Source: Roseovarius mucosus DSM 17069 (GTDB taxonomy: Bacteria > Pseudomonadota > Alphaproteobacteria > Rhodobacterales > Rhodobacteraceae). Taken from it: a DNA stretch of 64,000 nt. Each line of letters begins with the position of its first letter. Positions within the stretch are counted from its first letter, which is position 1. The translations under genes were made by a program, and so were the position numbers. Of this stretch, positions 43,714 to 55,542 are shown piece by piece. The DNA lies in the NCBI RefSeq assembly GCF_000768555.3, contig NZ_KN293976.1, positions 212,201 through 276,200 on the forward strand, written 5' to 3'. The notes under the pieces were generated by a model. It was not told where the DNA came from. It was given only the letters and a program-made list of their open reading frames with translations, and did not search any database.

Positions 43714-45219
43714 ATGTTTGAAAATCTATCCGAACGCCTCTCTGGGGTCTTTGACCGGCTGACGAAACAGGGCGCGCTATCCGAAGAGGATGTGAAAACC
43801 GCCCTGCGCGAAGTGCGCGTGGCGCTCTTGGAGGCCGACGTCTCGCTGCCGGTCGCGCGCGATTTCATCAAGACCGTCGAGAGCCGCGCCACCGGGCAGG
43901 CCGTCACCAAATCCGTGACCCCCGGCCAACAGGTCGTCAAGATCGTGCATGACGCACTGGTCGAGACCCTGCGCGGCGCGGGCGATCCCGGCGCGCTCAA
44001 GATCGACAACCCGCCTGCGCCAATCCTCATGGTCGGCCTGCAAGGCTCGGGTAAAACCACAACCACCGCCAAACTCGCCAAGCGGCTCAAGGACCGCGAG
44101 GGCAAGCGCGTGCTCATGGCGTCGCTCGACACCAATCGCCCGGCGGCCATGGAACAGCTGGCCATCCTTGGCAAGCAGATCGGCGTCGATACCCTGCCCA
44201 TCGTCAAGGGCGAAGACCCGGTTCAGATCGCCAAACGCGCCAAGACGCAAGCGGCGCTTGGCGGCTATGACGTCTACATGCTCGACACTGCGGGCCGGTT
44301 GCACATCGACGCAGAGCTGATCGCGCAGGCGGCGGCGGTGCGCGATGTGGCGCAACCGCGCGAGACGCTGCTGGTGGTCGATGGCCTGACCGGTCAGGAC
44401 GCGGTCAACGTGGCCACAGAGTTTGACGACAAGATCGGCGTGACCGGCGTGGTCCTGACCCGGATGGATGGCGATGGGCGCGGCGGTGCCGCCCTCTCGA
44501 TGCGCGCGATCACCGGCAAGCCCATTCGCTTTGTCGGTCTCGGCGAAAAGATGGACGCAATCGAAACCTTCGAGCCAGAGCGTATCGCGGGCCGTATCCT
44601 CGGCATGGGCGATATCGTGGCGCTGGTGGAAAAGGCGCAGGAAACCATCGAGGCGGCCGAGGCCGAAAAGATGATGCGCCGCATGGCCAAGGGTCAGTTC
44701 AACATGAACGACCTCAAGGGCCAGTTGGAGCAGATGCAGAAGATGGGCGGCATGCAGGGCCTCATGGGCATGATGCCCGGCATGGGCAAGATGGCCAAAC
44801 AGGTCGAGGATGCCGGCTTCGACGACAAGATGCTGACCCGCCAGATCGCCATGATCCAGTCGATGACCAAGAAAGAGCGCGCCAATCCCGCGCTGCTTCA
44901 GGCCAGCCGCAAAAAGCGCATCGCCGCCGGGTCGGGCATGGAGGTGTCTGACCTCAACAAGCTGCTCAAGATGCATCGCCAGATGGCGGACATGATGAAG
45001 AAAATGGGCAAGATGGGCAAAGGCGGCATGCTGAAACAGGCCATGAAGGGCATGTTCGGCAAGGGCGGCATGCCCGACATGAACGACCCGCAGGCGATGG
45101 AAGAGGCGGCCAAGGCCCTTGGTGGCAAGCTGCCCGGTGGCCTGGGCGGCAAATTGCCGGGGCTTGGCGGTGGCATGGGTCTGCCCCCCGGCCTCTCGGG
45201 CTTTGGCAAGAAGAAGTGA
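43714..45219 (+). CDS. ffh: Signal recognition particle protein Ffh
   Basis: 501 residues. N domain, G domain with P-loop GLQGSGKTTT, DTAGRLHID and TRMDGDGRGG, then the Met-rich M domain (QMQKMGGMQGLMGMMPGMGKM...) that binds 4.5S RNA and signal peptides. The C-terminus is extended by Gly/Met-rich repeats (KLPGGLGGKLPGLGGG), a usual feature in this family. It leads the translation gene cluster. GGAGCC precedes the ATG. Confidence 0.97.
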   Translation: MFENLSERLSGVFDRLTKQGALSEEDVKTALREVRVALLEADVSLPVARDFIKTVESRATGQAVTKSVTPGQQVVKIVHDALVETLRGAGDPGALKIDNPPAPILMVGLQGSGKTTTTAKLAKRLKDREGKRVLMASLDTNRPAAMEQLAILGKQIGVDTLPIVKGEDPVQIAKRAKTQAALGGYDVYMLDTAGRLHIDAELIAQAAAVRDVAQPRETLLVVDGLTGQDAVNVATEFDDKIGVTGVVLTRMDGDGRGGAALSMRAITGKPIRFVGLGEKMDAIETFEPERIAGRILGMGDIVALVEKAQETIEAAEAEKMMRRMAKGQFNMNDLKGQLEQMQKMGGMQGLMGMMPGMGKMAKQVEDAGFDDKMLTRQIAMIQSMTKKERANPALLQASRKKRIAAGSGMEVSDLNKLLKMHRQMADMMKKMGKMGKGGMLKQAMKGMFGKGGMPDMNDPQAMEEAAKALGGKLPGGLGGKLPGLGGGMGLPPGLSGFGKKK

Positions 45220-45292
45220 CCATGGCTTCTTCTTGGCATAAATACTCGGATCCGACCGTGCAACCGGCACCCCGCCAGCGGGGGGACCGGCC

Positions 45293-45856
45293 ATGACCCT
45301 CACCCAGGCCCCCGTCTTGGAAACCGCGCGCCTGATCCTGCGTGGGCCAGAGGCGCGGGATATCGAGCCGACCATCGCCTTTCTGCTCGACCGGGACCGG
45401 TCCGAGGGCTTTGGCTCTTCGCCCAACCGGGGCGATGCCTGGCGCTGGTTCACGCTCAACGTCGGGCACTGGCATATCCACGGCTATGGCTATTTCACCA
45501 TCGAGATGAAGGAGACCGGCGAGACAGCCGGCATCGCCGGCATCTGGAATCCCGAAGGCTGGCCTGAACCGGAATTGGGCTGGGCGCTCTATGCCGGTTT
45601 TGAAGGCCGCGGCATCGCCTATGAAGCCGCGCACCGCGCGCGCCGCTATGCCTATGAGGACTTGGGCTTTGACACGCTGACCTCGAACATCGTGCCGGGC
45701 AATACGCGCTCGGTCGCCCTTGCCGAGCGCTTGGGCGCATGGTTCGAGCGGGAGTATGACAACATCCACATGGGCCGTGATCTGCTCTACCGCCACCCCG
45801 GCCCCGATGCCGCCTTGGGCCGTGACGACGACGGCTCGGTCGAGGCCTACGCATGA
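45293..45856 (+). CDS. GNAT-family acetyltransferase (RimJ/RimL-like)
   Basis: 187 residues of the RimJ/RimL type: LETARLILRGPEARDIEP at the start, ELGWALYAGFEGRGIAYEAAHRARRYAYEDLG as the acetyl-CoA site and SNIVPGNTRSVALAERLGAWFE near the end. The substrate, probably a protein or small-molecule amine, is not identified. It stands between ffh and the chorismate mutase gene. Confidence 0.88.
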   Translation: MTLTQAPVLETARLILRGPEARDIEPTIAFLLDRDRSEGFGSSPNRGDAWRWFTLNVGHWHIHGYGYFTIEMKETGETAGIAGIWNPEGWPEPELGWALYAGFEGRGIAYEAAHRARRYAYEDLGFDTLTSNIVPGNTRSVALAERLGAWFEREYDNIHMGRDLLYRHPGPDAALGRDDDGSVEAYA

Positions 45857-45890
45857 TGCACGCTCATTCTTTCAGCCGCCGGAGTCTTGC

Positions 45891-46187
45891 ATGACTGACG
45901 CAATCGCGCTTGCCGCGCAGCTTCTCAAGGAACATCGTCAGAGCATCGACCGCCTCGACGCGATCCTCGTCTTCACGCTGGCCGAACGGTTCAAGCACAC
46001 GCAGGCCGTGGGGAAACTCAAGGCTGAATACGACCTTCCCCCGTCCGATCCCGCGCGCGAGGCGCAACAGATCGAACGGCTCGAAGAATTGGCAAAAGCG
46101 GCCGATCTCGATCCCGCCTTTGCCAAGGAGTTTTTGAACTTCATCATCGCAGAGGTGATCCGGCATCACCAGAAGCATCAATCGTAA
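45891..46187 (+). CDS. Chorismate mutase (AroQ type)
   Basis: 98 residues, a three-helix AroQ domain: HRQSIDRLDAILVFTLAERFKHTQAVGKLKAEYDLPPSD with the catalytic Arg and Lys positions, and a C-terminal helix FLNFIIAEVIRHHQKHQ. It converts chorismate to prephenate for Phe and Tyr. ATG 45891 gives a normal monofunctional length. A chorismate mutase just before rpsP is usual in this group. Confidence 0.9.
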   Translation: MTDAIALAAQLLKEHRQSIDRLDAILVFTLAERFKHTQAVGKLKAEYDLPPSDPAREAQQIERLEELAKAADLDPAFAKEFLNFIIAEVIRHHQKHQS

Positions 46188-46235
46188 GGTGGATCTGACC
46201 CCCGCCAAACCCACGCCATTAAAGGAGAATATCAA

Positions 46236-46613
46236 ATGGCCATGAAAATCCGTCTCGCCCGTGGTGGCAGCAAGAAACGCCCCTCTTACCGGATCGTCGC
46301 CGCCGACAGCCGCATGCCGCGCGATGGCCGCTTTATCGAAAAACTGGGCACCTATAACCCGCTCCTGCCCAAGGACAGCGAAGACCGCGTCAAGATGAAC
46401 GTCGAGCGCGTGCAGCACTGGCTGGCGCAGGGCGCACAGCCGACCGACCGCATCAGCCGCATGCTGGAAGCCGCTGGCGTCATCGCCAAGAAAGAGCGCG
46501 CCAACCTGAAAAAGGCCGTTCCCGGCAAGAAGGCGCAAGAGCGCGCCGCCGAGAAAGCCGCCAAGGCCGAGGCCGCCAACGCCCCTGCCGAAGAGGCAGC
46601 CGCCGAGGAATAA
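46236..46613 (+). CDS. rpsP: 30S ribosomal protein S16
   Basis: 125 residues. [41 protein letters not shown] is the S16 core; the Ala/Glu/Lys-rich extension after residue 90 is typical of Alphaproteobacteria. AAGGAG precedes the start. Confidence 0.97.
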   Translation: MAMKIRLARGGSKKRPSYRIVAADSRMPRDGRFIEKLGTYNPLLPKDSEDRVKMNVERVQHWLAQGAQPTDRISRMLEAAGVIAKKERANLKKAVPGKKAQERAAEKAAKAEAANAPAEEAAAEE

Positions 46614-46631
46614 GACCGGGAAGGCGCTGGA

Positions 46632-47261
46632 ATGTCGCAATTTTCCAAGGACTTCCAGATTGGCCTGCGCGATCTCATGCGATGGCGGCGCGATGTGCGC
46701 CGCTTTCGCCGGGACGCGGTGGACGAGGCTGTGTTGCAAGACTGCCTCGACACCTTCCTTCTCTCGCCCTCTGTGGGGCTGAGCGAACCGTGGCGCGTGA
46801 TCCGGGTGCAATCACCCGGCGCGCGGGCTGCGGCACTAGAGAATTTCACCGCCGCCAATGCACAGGCCTTGGCGGGGTATGACGGTGACAAGGCGCGCAT
46901 TTACAGCGGCCTCAAGCTCTCGGGGATGCAAGAGGCCCCGGTGCAACTGGCGGTCTATTGCGACGAGGCGACCGACAAGGGGGCCGGTCTGGGCGCGGGC
47001 ACGATGCCCGAGATGCGGCGCTATTCCGTGGTGGGCGCGATCACCCATTTCTGGCTGGCGGCGCGGGCACAGGGGCTGGGCGTGGGCTGGGTGTCGATCC
47101 TCGATCCCGTGCAATTGTCACGCGATCTCGATGTGCCCGACAACTGGGCCCTCGTGGCCTATCTCTGCGTCGGCTGGCCCGAAACCACAAGCGAAACGCC
47201 CGAACTGGAACTGGCCGGATGGGAGAGCCGCCGGCCCACTCTGCCGACCGAGGTGCGCTGA
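46632..47261 (+). CDS. bluB: 5,6-dimethylbenzimidazole synthase
   Basis: 209 residues of the nitroreductase-like BluB family: [28 protein letters not shown] with the FMN and oxygen site, [36 protein letters not shown]. It breaks down reduced FMN with oxygen to make the lower ligand of vitamin B12. It lies between rpsP and rimM, 18 bp after rpsP, where a cobalamin gene is not expected. Confidence 0.92.
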   Translation: MSQFSKDFQIGLRDLMRWRRDVRRFRRDAVDEAVLQDCLDTFLLSPSVGLSEPWRVIRVQSPGARAAALENFTAANAQALAGYDGDKARIYSGLKLSGMQEAPVQLAVYCDEATDKGAGLGAGTMPEMRRYSVVGAITHFWLAARAQGLGVGWVSILDPVQLSRDLDVPDNWALVAYLCVGWPETTSETPELELAGWESRRPTLPTEVR

Positions 47262-47295
47262 TCATGCCCCTATCCGCACAACCGGAGACAAGCCG

Positions 47296-47805
47296 ATGAG
47301 CGACAGTGACCGCATTTGCGTAGGGGCCATTGGCGGCGCCTTTGGTGTGCGCGGCGAGGTGCGGCTCAAGAGCTTTACCGCCATGCCCGAGGATATCGCG
47401 GCCTACAGCCCGCTCAGCACCGAAGATGGCGCGCGCACCTTCGACGTTACCCTGACGGGCCAGACCACCAATGGATTTACCGCGCAGTTGTCGGGCGTCA
47501 CCACCAAAGAGGCCGCCGATGCCCTGCGCGGCACGCGGCTCTATGCGTTGCGGGCACAATTGCCCAATCTGCCGGATGACGAATTCTATCACGCCGACCT
47601 GATCGGCCTTGAGGTGTTTGACACCGGCGGCGCGATGCTGGGACGGGTCAAGGCGGTGCTCAACCATGGTGCGTCGGACATTCTGGAAATCCACGCGCCG
47701 GGGCTTTCCTCGACCATCCTCCTGCCCTTTACCAAAGAGGCGGTGCCAACCGTCGATCTGGCCGCAGAGCGCATCATCGCCGACCCGCCCGATGGTCTGA
47801 CATGA
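47296..47805 (+). CDS. rimM: Ribosome maturation factor RimM
   Basis: 169 residues. N-terminal [20 protein letters not shown] and PRC-barrel half ([50 protein letters not shown]). It helps 30S head maturation near S19. ATG 47296 follows GGAGACAAG; a 4-bp overlap links it to trmD. Confidence 0.95.
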   Translation: MSDSDRICVGAIGGAFGVRGEVRLKSFTAMPEDIAAYSPLSTEDGARTFDVTLTGQTTNGFTAQLSGVTTKEAADALRGTRLYALRAQLPNLPDDEFYHADLIGLEVFDTGGAMLGRVKAVLNHGASDILEIHAPGLSSTILLPFTKEAVPTVDLAAERIIADPPDGLT

Positions 47806-48605
47806 GCGATACCCCCCGCTCGCATGGGCGCAAATCCATCCGCGCCACCATGACCCCGCGCGAGTTGATCACGCCCACACCAGAGCTGGCGGGCGTCTGG
47901 ACAGCACGCGTGATCACCCTCTTGCCCCAAGCCTTTCCGGGCGTTCTGGGCGAGAGCCTGACAGGACGCGCGTTGCAGAACGGTCTCTGGGCGCTCAATC
48001 CGATCGACCTGCGCCCTTACGGCGAGGGGCGGCATCGCAATGTCGATGACACCCCTGCGGGCGGCGGCGCGGGCATGGTTCTGCGGGCCGATGTCATGGG
48101 CCGCGCGATTGACGAGGCGATGGCAGGCACACCGCCCGGCTGGCCCCTGATCTATCTCAGCCCGCGGGGGCGGCGGTTTGATCAGGCGATGGCGCAAGAG
48201 CTGTCGCAGCGCCCCGGTGTGACCCTGATCTGCGGCCGGTTCGAGGGGCTCGATGAGCGCGTGATCGAGCATTACGGCATTCAAGAGGTTTCCTTGGGCG
48301 ATTTCGTGATGACCGGCGGCGAGATTGCAGCACAAGCGTTGATCGACGCCACAGTGCGCCTTTTGCCCGGCGTGCTGGGCAATGCCGAGAGCACGGCCGA
48401 GGAAAGCCATTCCAACGGGCTGCTGGAACATCCGCAATATACCCGCCCCGCCGACTGGAAGGGCCGCGTGATCCCCGAAGTGCTGACCTCGGGCGATCAC
48501 GCAAAGGTCGACACATGGCGGCGCGAGATGTCCGAGCGCCTGACGGCCGAACGGCGCCCCGATCTGTGGGAAAAACACCGTCGCGGCCAATCTGACAAGG
48601 CTTGA
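47802..48605 (+). CDS. trmD: tRNA (guanine-N1)-methyltransferase
   Basis: 267 residues. SPOUT methyltransferase knot signatures [30 protein letters not shown] and LPGVLGN, with [10 protein letters not shown] near the SAM site. It makes m1G37 in tRNAs. An N-terminal extension (~25 residues, [21 protein letters not shown]) precedes the usual start region. Confidence 0.96.
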   Translation: MSDTPRSHGRKSIRATMTPRELITPTPELAGVWTARVITLLPQAFPGVLGESLTGRALQNGLWALNPIDLRPYGEGRHRNVDDTPAGGGAGMVLRADVMGRAIDEAMAGTPPGWPLIYLSPRGRRFDQAMAQELSQRPGVTLICGRFEGLDERVIEHYGIQEVSLGDFVMTGGEIAAQALIDATVRLLPGVLGNAESTAEESHSNGLLEHPQYTRPADWKGRVIPEVLTSGDHAKVDTWRREMSERLTAERRPDLWEKHRRGQSDKA

Positions 48606-48852
48606 TCCATCCGGCACTTGCCCCTATACACCGCCTAGCTTGGAATCGCTTGGCGGCTCCGGGCGCGTTTGTTATTGGCTACATCTTCCGCCTGACTTTC
48701 TTCGGTCGCCTGCGGCAGCCCCGGCAAACGGATCACAGACAAGGACGACCTGATCTCTGGCGGGCGCATCTGCGAACCCGGAAGAAGACCAAGAGCTCTT
48801 AGGACGCGAGACACTTTGCGGAAAAAACCGCAAGCAAATCAGGAGAGAAGCG

Positions 48853-49236
48853 ATGGATATTATCGCTCAGTTGGAGGCGGAACAGATTGCCGCCCTCGGG
48901 AAGACCATTCCCGATTTCAAAGCCGGCGACACGATCCGCGTCGGTTACAAAGTGACCGAAGGCACCCGCAGCCGCGTGCAGAACTTTGAAGGCGTGTGCA
49001 TCAGCCGCAAGAATGGCAAGGGCATCGCCGGTTCGTTCACGGTCCGCAAGATTTCCTTTGGCGAAGGCGTGGAGCGTATGTTCCCGCTCTATTCGACCAA
49101 TATCGACAGCATCGAGGTTGTACGCCGTGGTCGCGTGCGCCGCGCCAAGCTGTATTACCTGCGCTCGCGTCGCGGCAAATCGGCCCGCATCGCCGAGGAC
49201 GCCAATTACAAGGCCCTGTCGGGCACTTCCGCGTAA
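48853..49236 (+). CDS. rplS: 50S ribosomal protein L19
   Basis: 127 residues. [32 protein letters not shown] and the C-terminal [23 protein letters not shown] are diagnostic. AGGAGAGAAG precedes the start. A 247-bp leader separates it from trmD. Confidence 0.97.
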   Translation: MDIIAQLEAEQIAALGKTIPDFKAGDTIRVGYKVTEGTRSRVQNFEGVCISRKNGKGIAGSFTVRKISFGEGVERMFPLYSTNIDSIEVVRRGRVRRAKLYYLRSRRGKSARIAEDANYKALSGTSA

Positions 49237-49247
49237 GGATTGGTACG

Positions 49248-49469
49248 ATGAAAAAAGACATCCACCCCGATTATCACGTCATCGACGTCAAGATGACCGA
49301 CGGCACCATCGTTCAGATGCGCTCGACCTATGGCAAAGAAGGCGACACGCTGTCGCTTGACATCGACCCCTCGGTGCACCCCGCCTGGACGGGCGGTAGC
49401 TCGCGTCTGATGGATGCTGGTGGCCGTGTGTCGAAGTTCAAGAACAAATACGCTGGCCTCGGGTTCTAA
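49248..49469 (+). CDS. rpmE: 50S ribosomal protein L31
   Basis: 73 residues beginning [19 protein letters not shown], then [16 protein letters not shown] and [11 protein letters not shown]. The zinc-binding Cys of the C+ form are missing, so it is the zinc-independent (C-) type. It follows rplS by 11 bp. Confidence 0.95.
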   Translation: MKKDIHPDYHVIDVKMTDGTIVQMRSTYGKEGDTLSLDIDPSVHPAWTGGSSRLMDAGGRVSKFKNKYAGLGF

Positions 49470-49493
49470 ACCCTGTTTCCAGCCGGATACGAC

Positions 49494-49520
49494 AAACGCC
49501 GCCCTTTGGGGCGGCGTTTT
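49494..49520 (+). terminator. Terminator after rpmE
   Basis: 11-bp AAACGCCGCCC/GGGCGGCGTTT stem, 4-nt loop, T4 end, 24 bp after the rpmE stop. Confidence 0.9.
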
Positions 49521-49572
49521 GCTTGGGGCACAGGCGCAGCTTTACTTTTTGGTAGGAATTGGGGTATAAACA

Positions 49573-49655
49573 GGACATCCGAAAATCGGTTTTCAGTGTC
49601 CGCACCGAAAACGTGACCCTGCGGAGTTGGCGCTCCGCAGGGTCTTTTCTTTCAG
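49573..49655 (+). ncRNA. Candidate small structured RNA
   Basis: About 80 nt between rpmE and glmU with no coding sign. A promoter TTTACT-N18-TATAAA (49541-49546, 49565-49570) precedes it. The RNA would hold a GGACA/TGTCC-closed hairpin with an inner CCGA/TCGG pairing (49573-49601) and a terminator-like perfect 10-bp ACCCTGCGGA/TCCGCAGGGT stem with an 8-nt loop (49616-49643), followed by a C-interrupted U-tract. The predicted start (about 49577) would trim the first stem. No known RNA family was recognised. Confidence 0.45.
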
Positions 49656-49659
49656 GGGG

Positions 49660-49773
49660 TCAGAGCCCCATCAAGAGCCGGATGATCCCAACGAGCAGCG
49701 TCCCCGCTGCAAGTAACACCATCCATTTCCGAAATTCGGTTTCTCTCAGTTTCCTCGCCTCCTTGCGCTGCAA
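49660..49773 (-). CDS. Candidate 37-residue membrane peptide
   Basis: Reading on the minus strand from TTG 49773 gives a basic amphipathic start (LQRKEARKLRETEFRKW) followed by one membrane helix (MVLLAAGTLLVGIIRLLMGL), the shape of a small bitopic protein. No ribosome binding site is clear before the TTG; an internal ATG would leave only the helix. The stop lies just beyond the candidate RNA's terminator, which could serve both strands. Confidence 0.35.
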   Translation of the reverse strand: MQRKEARKLRETEFRKWMVLLAAGTLLVGIIRLLMGL

Positions 49774-49933
49774 TGGGTTGCAGAAAAATTACACCACCCA
49801 GTTGACGTGAAGGAAAGGTTAAAACCCATAAATGGGCAGATAAATGCGCAGAAGTAAGTGCCCATTCGGCCCCCGCCCTTGCACCTGTGCCGCAACCGGA
49901 TAAAACGGACGCAACCGAGGCAGAGGGCGCAGA

Positions 49934-51288
49934 ATGGCGACGGCACTGATCATACTGGCCGCAGGTCAGGGGACGCGGATGAATTCCGACCTTCCCAAGG
50001 TGCTGCACCCGATCGGCGGTGCGCCGATGCTGGGGCATGCGATGCAGGCGGGCGCGACATTGGAACCCGACCAAGTGATCGTTGTGGCCGGACATGGCGT
50101 CGAGGCGGTGCGTGCCGCCGCACTTGAGTTTGACGAGAGCGCGGAAATCGTGATCCAGTCGGAGCAACTGGGCACCGCCCATGCGGTGGCGCAGGCCGCG
50201 CCGCGTCTGGCAGGATACGAGGGCGATGCGCTGGTGCTCTATGGCGACACGCCCTTTATCCAGCCTGATACGCTGGAACGGATGCAGGCGGCGCGCGGCG
50301 CCCATGACATCGTTGTGCTGGGGTTCGAGGCCGCCGATCCGGGCCGCTATGGGCGATTGGTGGTGCAGGGCAACGACCTGCTCCGGATTGTCGAGTTCAA
50401 GGACGCGACCGAAGCCGAGCGGGCCGTAACGCTTTGCAATAGCGGCGTGGTTCTGGCACCTGCGGCCTTGCTTTTTGATCTGATCGCAGAGGTCGGCAAC
50501 GCCAATGCGGCGGGTGAATATTACCTGACCGACATCGTGGGTCTGGCCCGCGCGCGGGGGCTGTCGGCCACCGCCGTCACCTGCGACGAAGCCGAGACCA
50601 TGGGTATCAATTCACGCGCCGAACTGGCGCGGGCAGAGGCCGCGTTTCAGGCCCGCAAACGGGCCGAGGCGCTGGAAACCGGCGTGACCCTCGTCGCGCC
50701 GGACACTGTGCAATTCGCCTATGACACATGGCTGGGCCGCGACAGCCTGGTCGAGCCCTATGTGGTCTTTGGCCCCGGCGTGACCGTCGAGACCGGCGCG
50801 CATATTCGCGCGTTTTCGCATCTGGAGGGCTGCCATGTGGCGCGCGGTGCGGTGGTTGGTCCCTATGCCCGGCTGCGCCCCGGCACCGAACTGGCCGAAC
50901 ACGCTCGCATCGGCAATTTCGTCGAGGTCAAGAATGCGCTGATCGGCGAAGGGGCCAAGGTCAATCACCTGAGCTACATCGGCGATGCGCGCGTGGGCGA
51001 CGAGAGCAATATCGGCGCTGGCACCATCACCTGTAACTACGACGGTGTGAGCAAGCATGAAACGGTGATCGGCGCGCGCGTATTCGTGGGCTCGAACACC
51101 ATGCTGGTGGCCCCCGTCACCTTGGGCGACGGGGCCATGACCGGATCAGGATCGGTGATCACCCGCGATGTGGCCCCGGATGCGCTGGCCATTGCCCGAG
51201 CGCCGCAAGTGGACATGCCCGGGCGCGCGCGCAAGCTCTTCGATCTGTTGAAGGCTCGCGCCGGAAAACGCGACAAAGGGGCAATGTG

Positions 51289-51289
<1 letters not shown>
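49934..51289 (+). CDS. glmU: Bifunctional UDP-GlcNAc pyrophosphorylase / glucosamine-1-phosphate acetyltransferase
   Basis: 451 residues. N-terminal nucleotidyltransferase (LAAGQGTRMNSDLPKVLHPIGG, LYGDTPFI) and C-terminal left-handed beta-helix acetyltransferase (HLEGCHVARGAVVGPYARLRPG, IGNFVEVKN, NHLSYIGDARVG, NIGAGTITCNYDG). It makes UDP-GlcNAc from glucosamine-1-phosphate. It overlaps glmS by one base. Confidence 0.97.
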
Positions 51290-53112
<1,823 letters not shown>

Positions 53113-53218
53113 CACGGCGGGCAACACAGGTCAGAGACCTTGTGCCGGATGCGCCCGGCTTGCATTGGCAAGAGCGCTCGGTTAGAGCGCAAGCGGTATT
53201 TTGATTACTCAGGACATA

Positions 53219-55531
53219 ATGGCACCGCGCATTTTCATCATAATGGCCGTGTTCCAGCCCGAGTCTGCATATCTGGCGGCGCAAATCAGGTCGCTTGCGG
53301 ATCAGACCCATGCCGAGTGTCATTTGGTGGCGGTCATTGCCGATACGTGTTCCGAGGCGCTGGTCGCCGCGACAGCAGCGGCCGCAGCCCCAAACCTACC
53401 CCTGACACTGGTTCCCAGCGACGTTCCACTCGATGCGGTGCGGGCCTTTGAGGCGGGGCTGAGCGAGGCGCTGAACCTGATCGACGCCGAGGGGTTGGAC
53501 GAGGATGCGGCGTTGATCGCGCTCTGCGATCAGGATGACATTTGGCATGTCGATCGTCTGGAGCGCGGGGTTGCGGCGCTGGCAGCCAGCGGTGCGGATC
53601 TTGTTCACAGCGATGCACGCCTTGTCGGGCCGGATGGGACGACCGAGTTGCACCGCTCGATGTTCGCCTTTGAGCGGCGCAAGAAGAAACCCGGCCTGCG
53701 TGGCCTGCTGTATCGCAACAATATCACCGGCATGACCACGCTGATGCGGCCCCGGCTGGTGCGGCTGGCGCTGCCCTTTCCACCGCAGAGCGGGGTGCAT
53801 TTCTACCATGACCTCTGGCTTGGCCTCTTGGCCTCGGCGACGGGCGGAGTGCATCTGATCGACGCGCCGCTGGTGGATTATCGCCAGCATCAGAGCAACG
53901 TGATGGGTGCGATTGATCGCAGCCGGGCCAAAGGCCCACGCTGGAAGCGCCCCGACGCCATGTGGATGCGCAAAGAAGCGACTGCCTATGCGCTGGCGCG
54001 ATACCTTGGACAGTCGACCTATAACCGGCTGAGCGATGCCGTCACCGACGGCCGCCTGAAACATGGCGAGGCCAAAACCGCGCCGCTGCGCCCCTATCTG
54101 CGCCGCATGCGCGGGATGGGCATACATCTGCGCGATGCCTTCGCCTTGGGGCTGCAGGGGCACGCAGGGTTGGCGCGGATCGCGGCCGGATTCGCCGTGG
54201 TCAGCGTCGGACGCGCCATCTGGAGCCTGCGGGAAGCGCTTGGACCGGGGCTGCGAAATGCTATCGACGCATTTGACACGCGGCTCTATTCGCTGTCGCC
54301 GGGCATGTCACCGCGCCCGCCCAAGAGTTTCTCCGGTCCGGCAAAGGCACCGGTCAAGCACGAGTCCATTATCGATCTACGCAAGGAACCGCGCTTTGTG
54401 CCAGAGTTCACGGCACCGCATGCCGCGCTGAACATCCTTGTGCCGACACTCAACCCGACCGAGATCTTTGCCGGGATTGCCACCGCGCTCGACATTGGGC
54501 TTGGACTTGCGGTGCGCGGCTATGCCGTGCGGTTTATCGCCACCGATCTGCCGTTGTCCTCTCCGGGCACGTCGCGCAGTTTCGTGCTGGGGCGTCTTGG
54601 ACAGGGCCATGACCGAGAAGCGGCTGCCGCGCGCATCAGCCTGCTATGCGGCGTGCAGAGCAAGACGCTCTCGCTCCATGCCGAGGATATGTTCATGGCT
54701 ACTGCCTGGTGGAGCGCGCATGTGGCGGAAAAGCTGATCCGGCGGAACGAGATGCCACAGGCACGGTTTCTCTATCTCATTCAGGACTATGAGCCGCATT
54801 TCTATGCCTGGGGTCCGGAATTCGCCGATGCCATGGCCAGCTATCACTTTGATTTCGATCCGGTGTTCAACACGACCCTTTTGCGTGACTGGTTTGCCCA
54901 GCAAGGGTTCGGGTTTGCCTCAGGGGATGCTCTGTCGTTTCATCCGTCGATCGACATCGCGCGCTATAGCCATGTCGCGCGCCATGCGGCGGGCAACGGG
55001 CCACGCCGTCTGGCGCTCTATGGGCGGCCCGATGTGCCGCGCAATATGTATGCCACTGCAATCGAAGCGCTCGCACGGTTTGTCACCCTAGAGAATCTGC
55101 GCCCCGAGGAAATCGAACTCATATCCATCGGACAGCATCACGGCGATGTTACCCTGCCGGGGGGCCATGTGCTTCGGAGTCTCGGCAAACTGCCGTGGGA
55201 GGATTACCCCGACTATCTGGGCACGGTCGATCTGGGTCTGTCACTGATGTATTCACCGCATCCCAGCCACCCACCGCTGGAAATGGCAGCCGCCGGGGTG
55301 CGGGTCGTCACCAATGGCTTTGGCCCCAAGGACCTGAGCCGGTTGAGCCCCGCGATCCTGTCCGTACCCGCCACGGCACCAGATCTGGCCGATGCGCTTA
55401 GCACAGCGTGGCACGCCGCCCCGGTAAGCAATTCTGAGCGAGAAATTGACCTGCGCGACCTTGGCAGTCATCCGGAGGACATGATCGACGATCTTGCCAA
55501 TCGGCTTGCCACACGCCTTGCACGACCCTAG
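53219..55531 (+). CDS. Two-domain glycosyltransferase (GT2 + WsaF-like GT4)
   Basis: 770 residues. Residues 1-~230 form a GT-A family 2 domain with CDQDDIWH (DxD-type, ~103-110) and a typical rhamnosyltransferase end (HFYHDLWLGLLA...LVDYRQHQSNVMG). Residues ~395-760 are a GT-B domain like WsaF rhamnan transferases (LYLIQDYEPHFYAWGPEFADA, ALYGRPDVPRNMYATAIEAL, SLGKLPWEDYPDYLGTVDLGLSLMYSPHPSHPPLEMAAAG). It probably adds two sugars to a surface polysaccharide. ATG 53219 was chosen over TTG 53201. It heads the surface-glycan genes, 11 bp before a sulfotransferase. Confidence 0.87.
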   Translation: MAPRIFIIMAVFQPESAYLAAQIRSLADQTHAECHLVAVIADTCSEALVAATAAAAAPNLPLTLVPSDVPLDAVRAFEAGLSEALNLIDAEGLDEDAALIALCDQDDIWHVDRLERGVAALAASGADLVHSDARLVGPDGTTELHRSMFAFERRKKKPGLRGLLYRNNITGMTTLMRPRLVRLALPFPPQSGVHFYHDLWLGLLASATGGVHLIDAPLVDYRQHQSNVMGAIDRSRAKGPRWKRPDAMWMRKEATAYALARYLGQSTYNRLSDAVTDGRLKHGEAKTAPLRPYLRRMRGMGIHLRDAFALGLQGHAGLARIAAGFAVVSVGRAIWSLREALGPGLRNAIDAFDTRLYSLSPGMSPRPPKSFSGPAKAPVKHESIIDLRKEPRFVPEFTAPHAALNILVPTLNPTEIFAGIATALDIGLGLAVRGYAVRFIATDLPLSSPGTSRSFVLGRLGQGHDREAAAARISLLCGVQSKTLSLHAEDMFMATAWWSAHVAEKLIRRNEMPQARFLYLIQDYEPHFYAWGPEFADAMASYHFDFDPVFNTTLLRDWFAQQGFGFASGDALSFHPSIDIARYSHVARHAAGNGPRRLALYGRPDVPRNMYATAIEALARFVTLENLRPEEIELISIGQHHGDVTLPGGHVLRSLGKLPWEDYPDYLGTVDLGLSLMYSPHPSHPPLEMAAAGVRVVTNGFGPKDLSRLSPAILSVPATAPDLADALSTAWHAAPVSNSEREIDLRDLGSHPEDMIDDLANRLATRLARP

Positions 55532-55542
55532 AAGCCTGCCAC

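Larger units (their letters stand above)
49470..49933. other. rpmE-glmU intergenic region
   Basis: 464 bp. It holds the rpmE terminator, the candidate small RNA, the candidate minus-strand membrane peptide, and about 160 bp upstream of glmU that should contain its promoter (not fixed). Confidence 0.6.

Noticed and set aside
48602..48852. Open frame after trmD (TTG start) considered as a gene or rplS leader peptide
   Set aside because: Arg/Pro-rich translation without conserved features; no ribosome binding site. It is more likely the untranslated leader of rplS.
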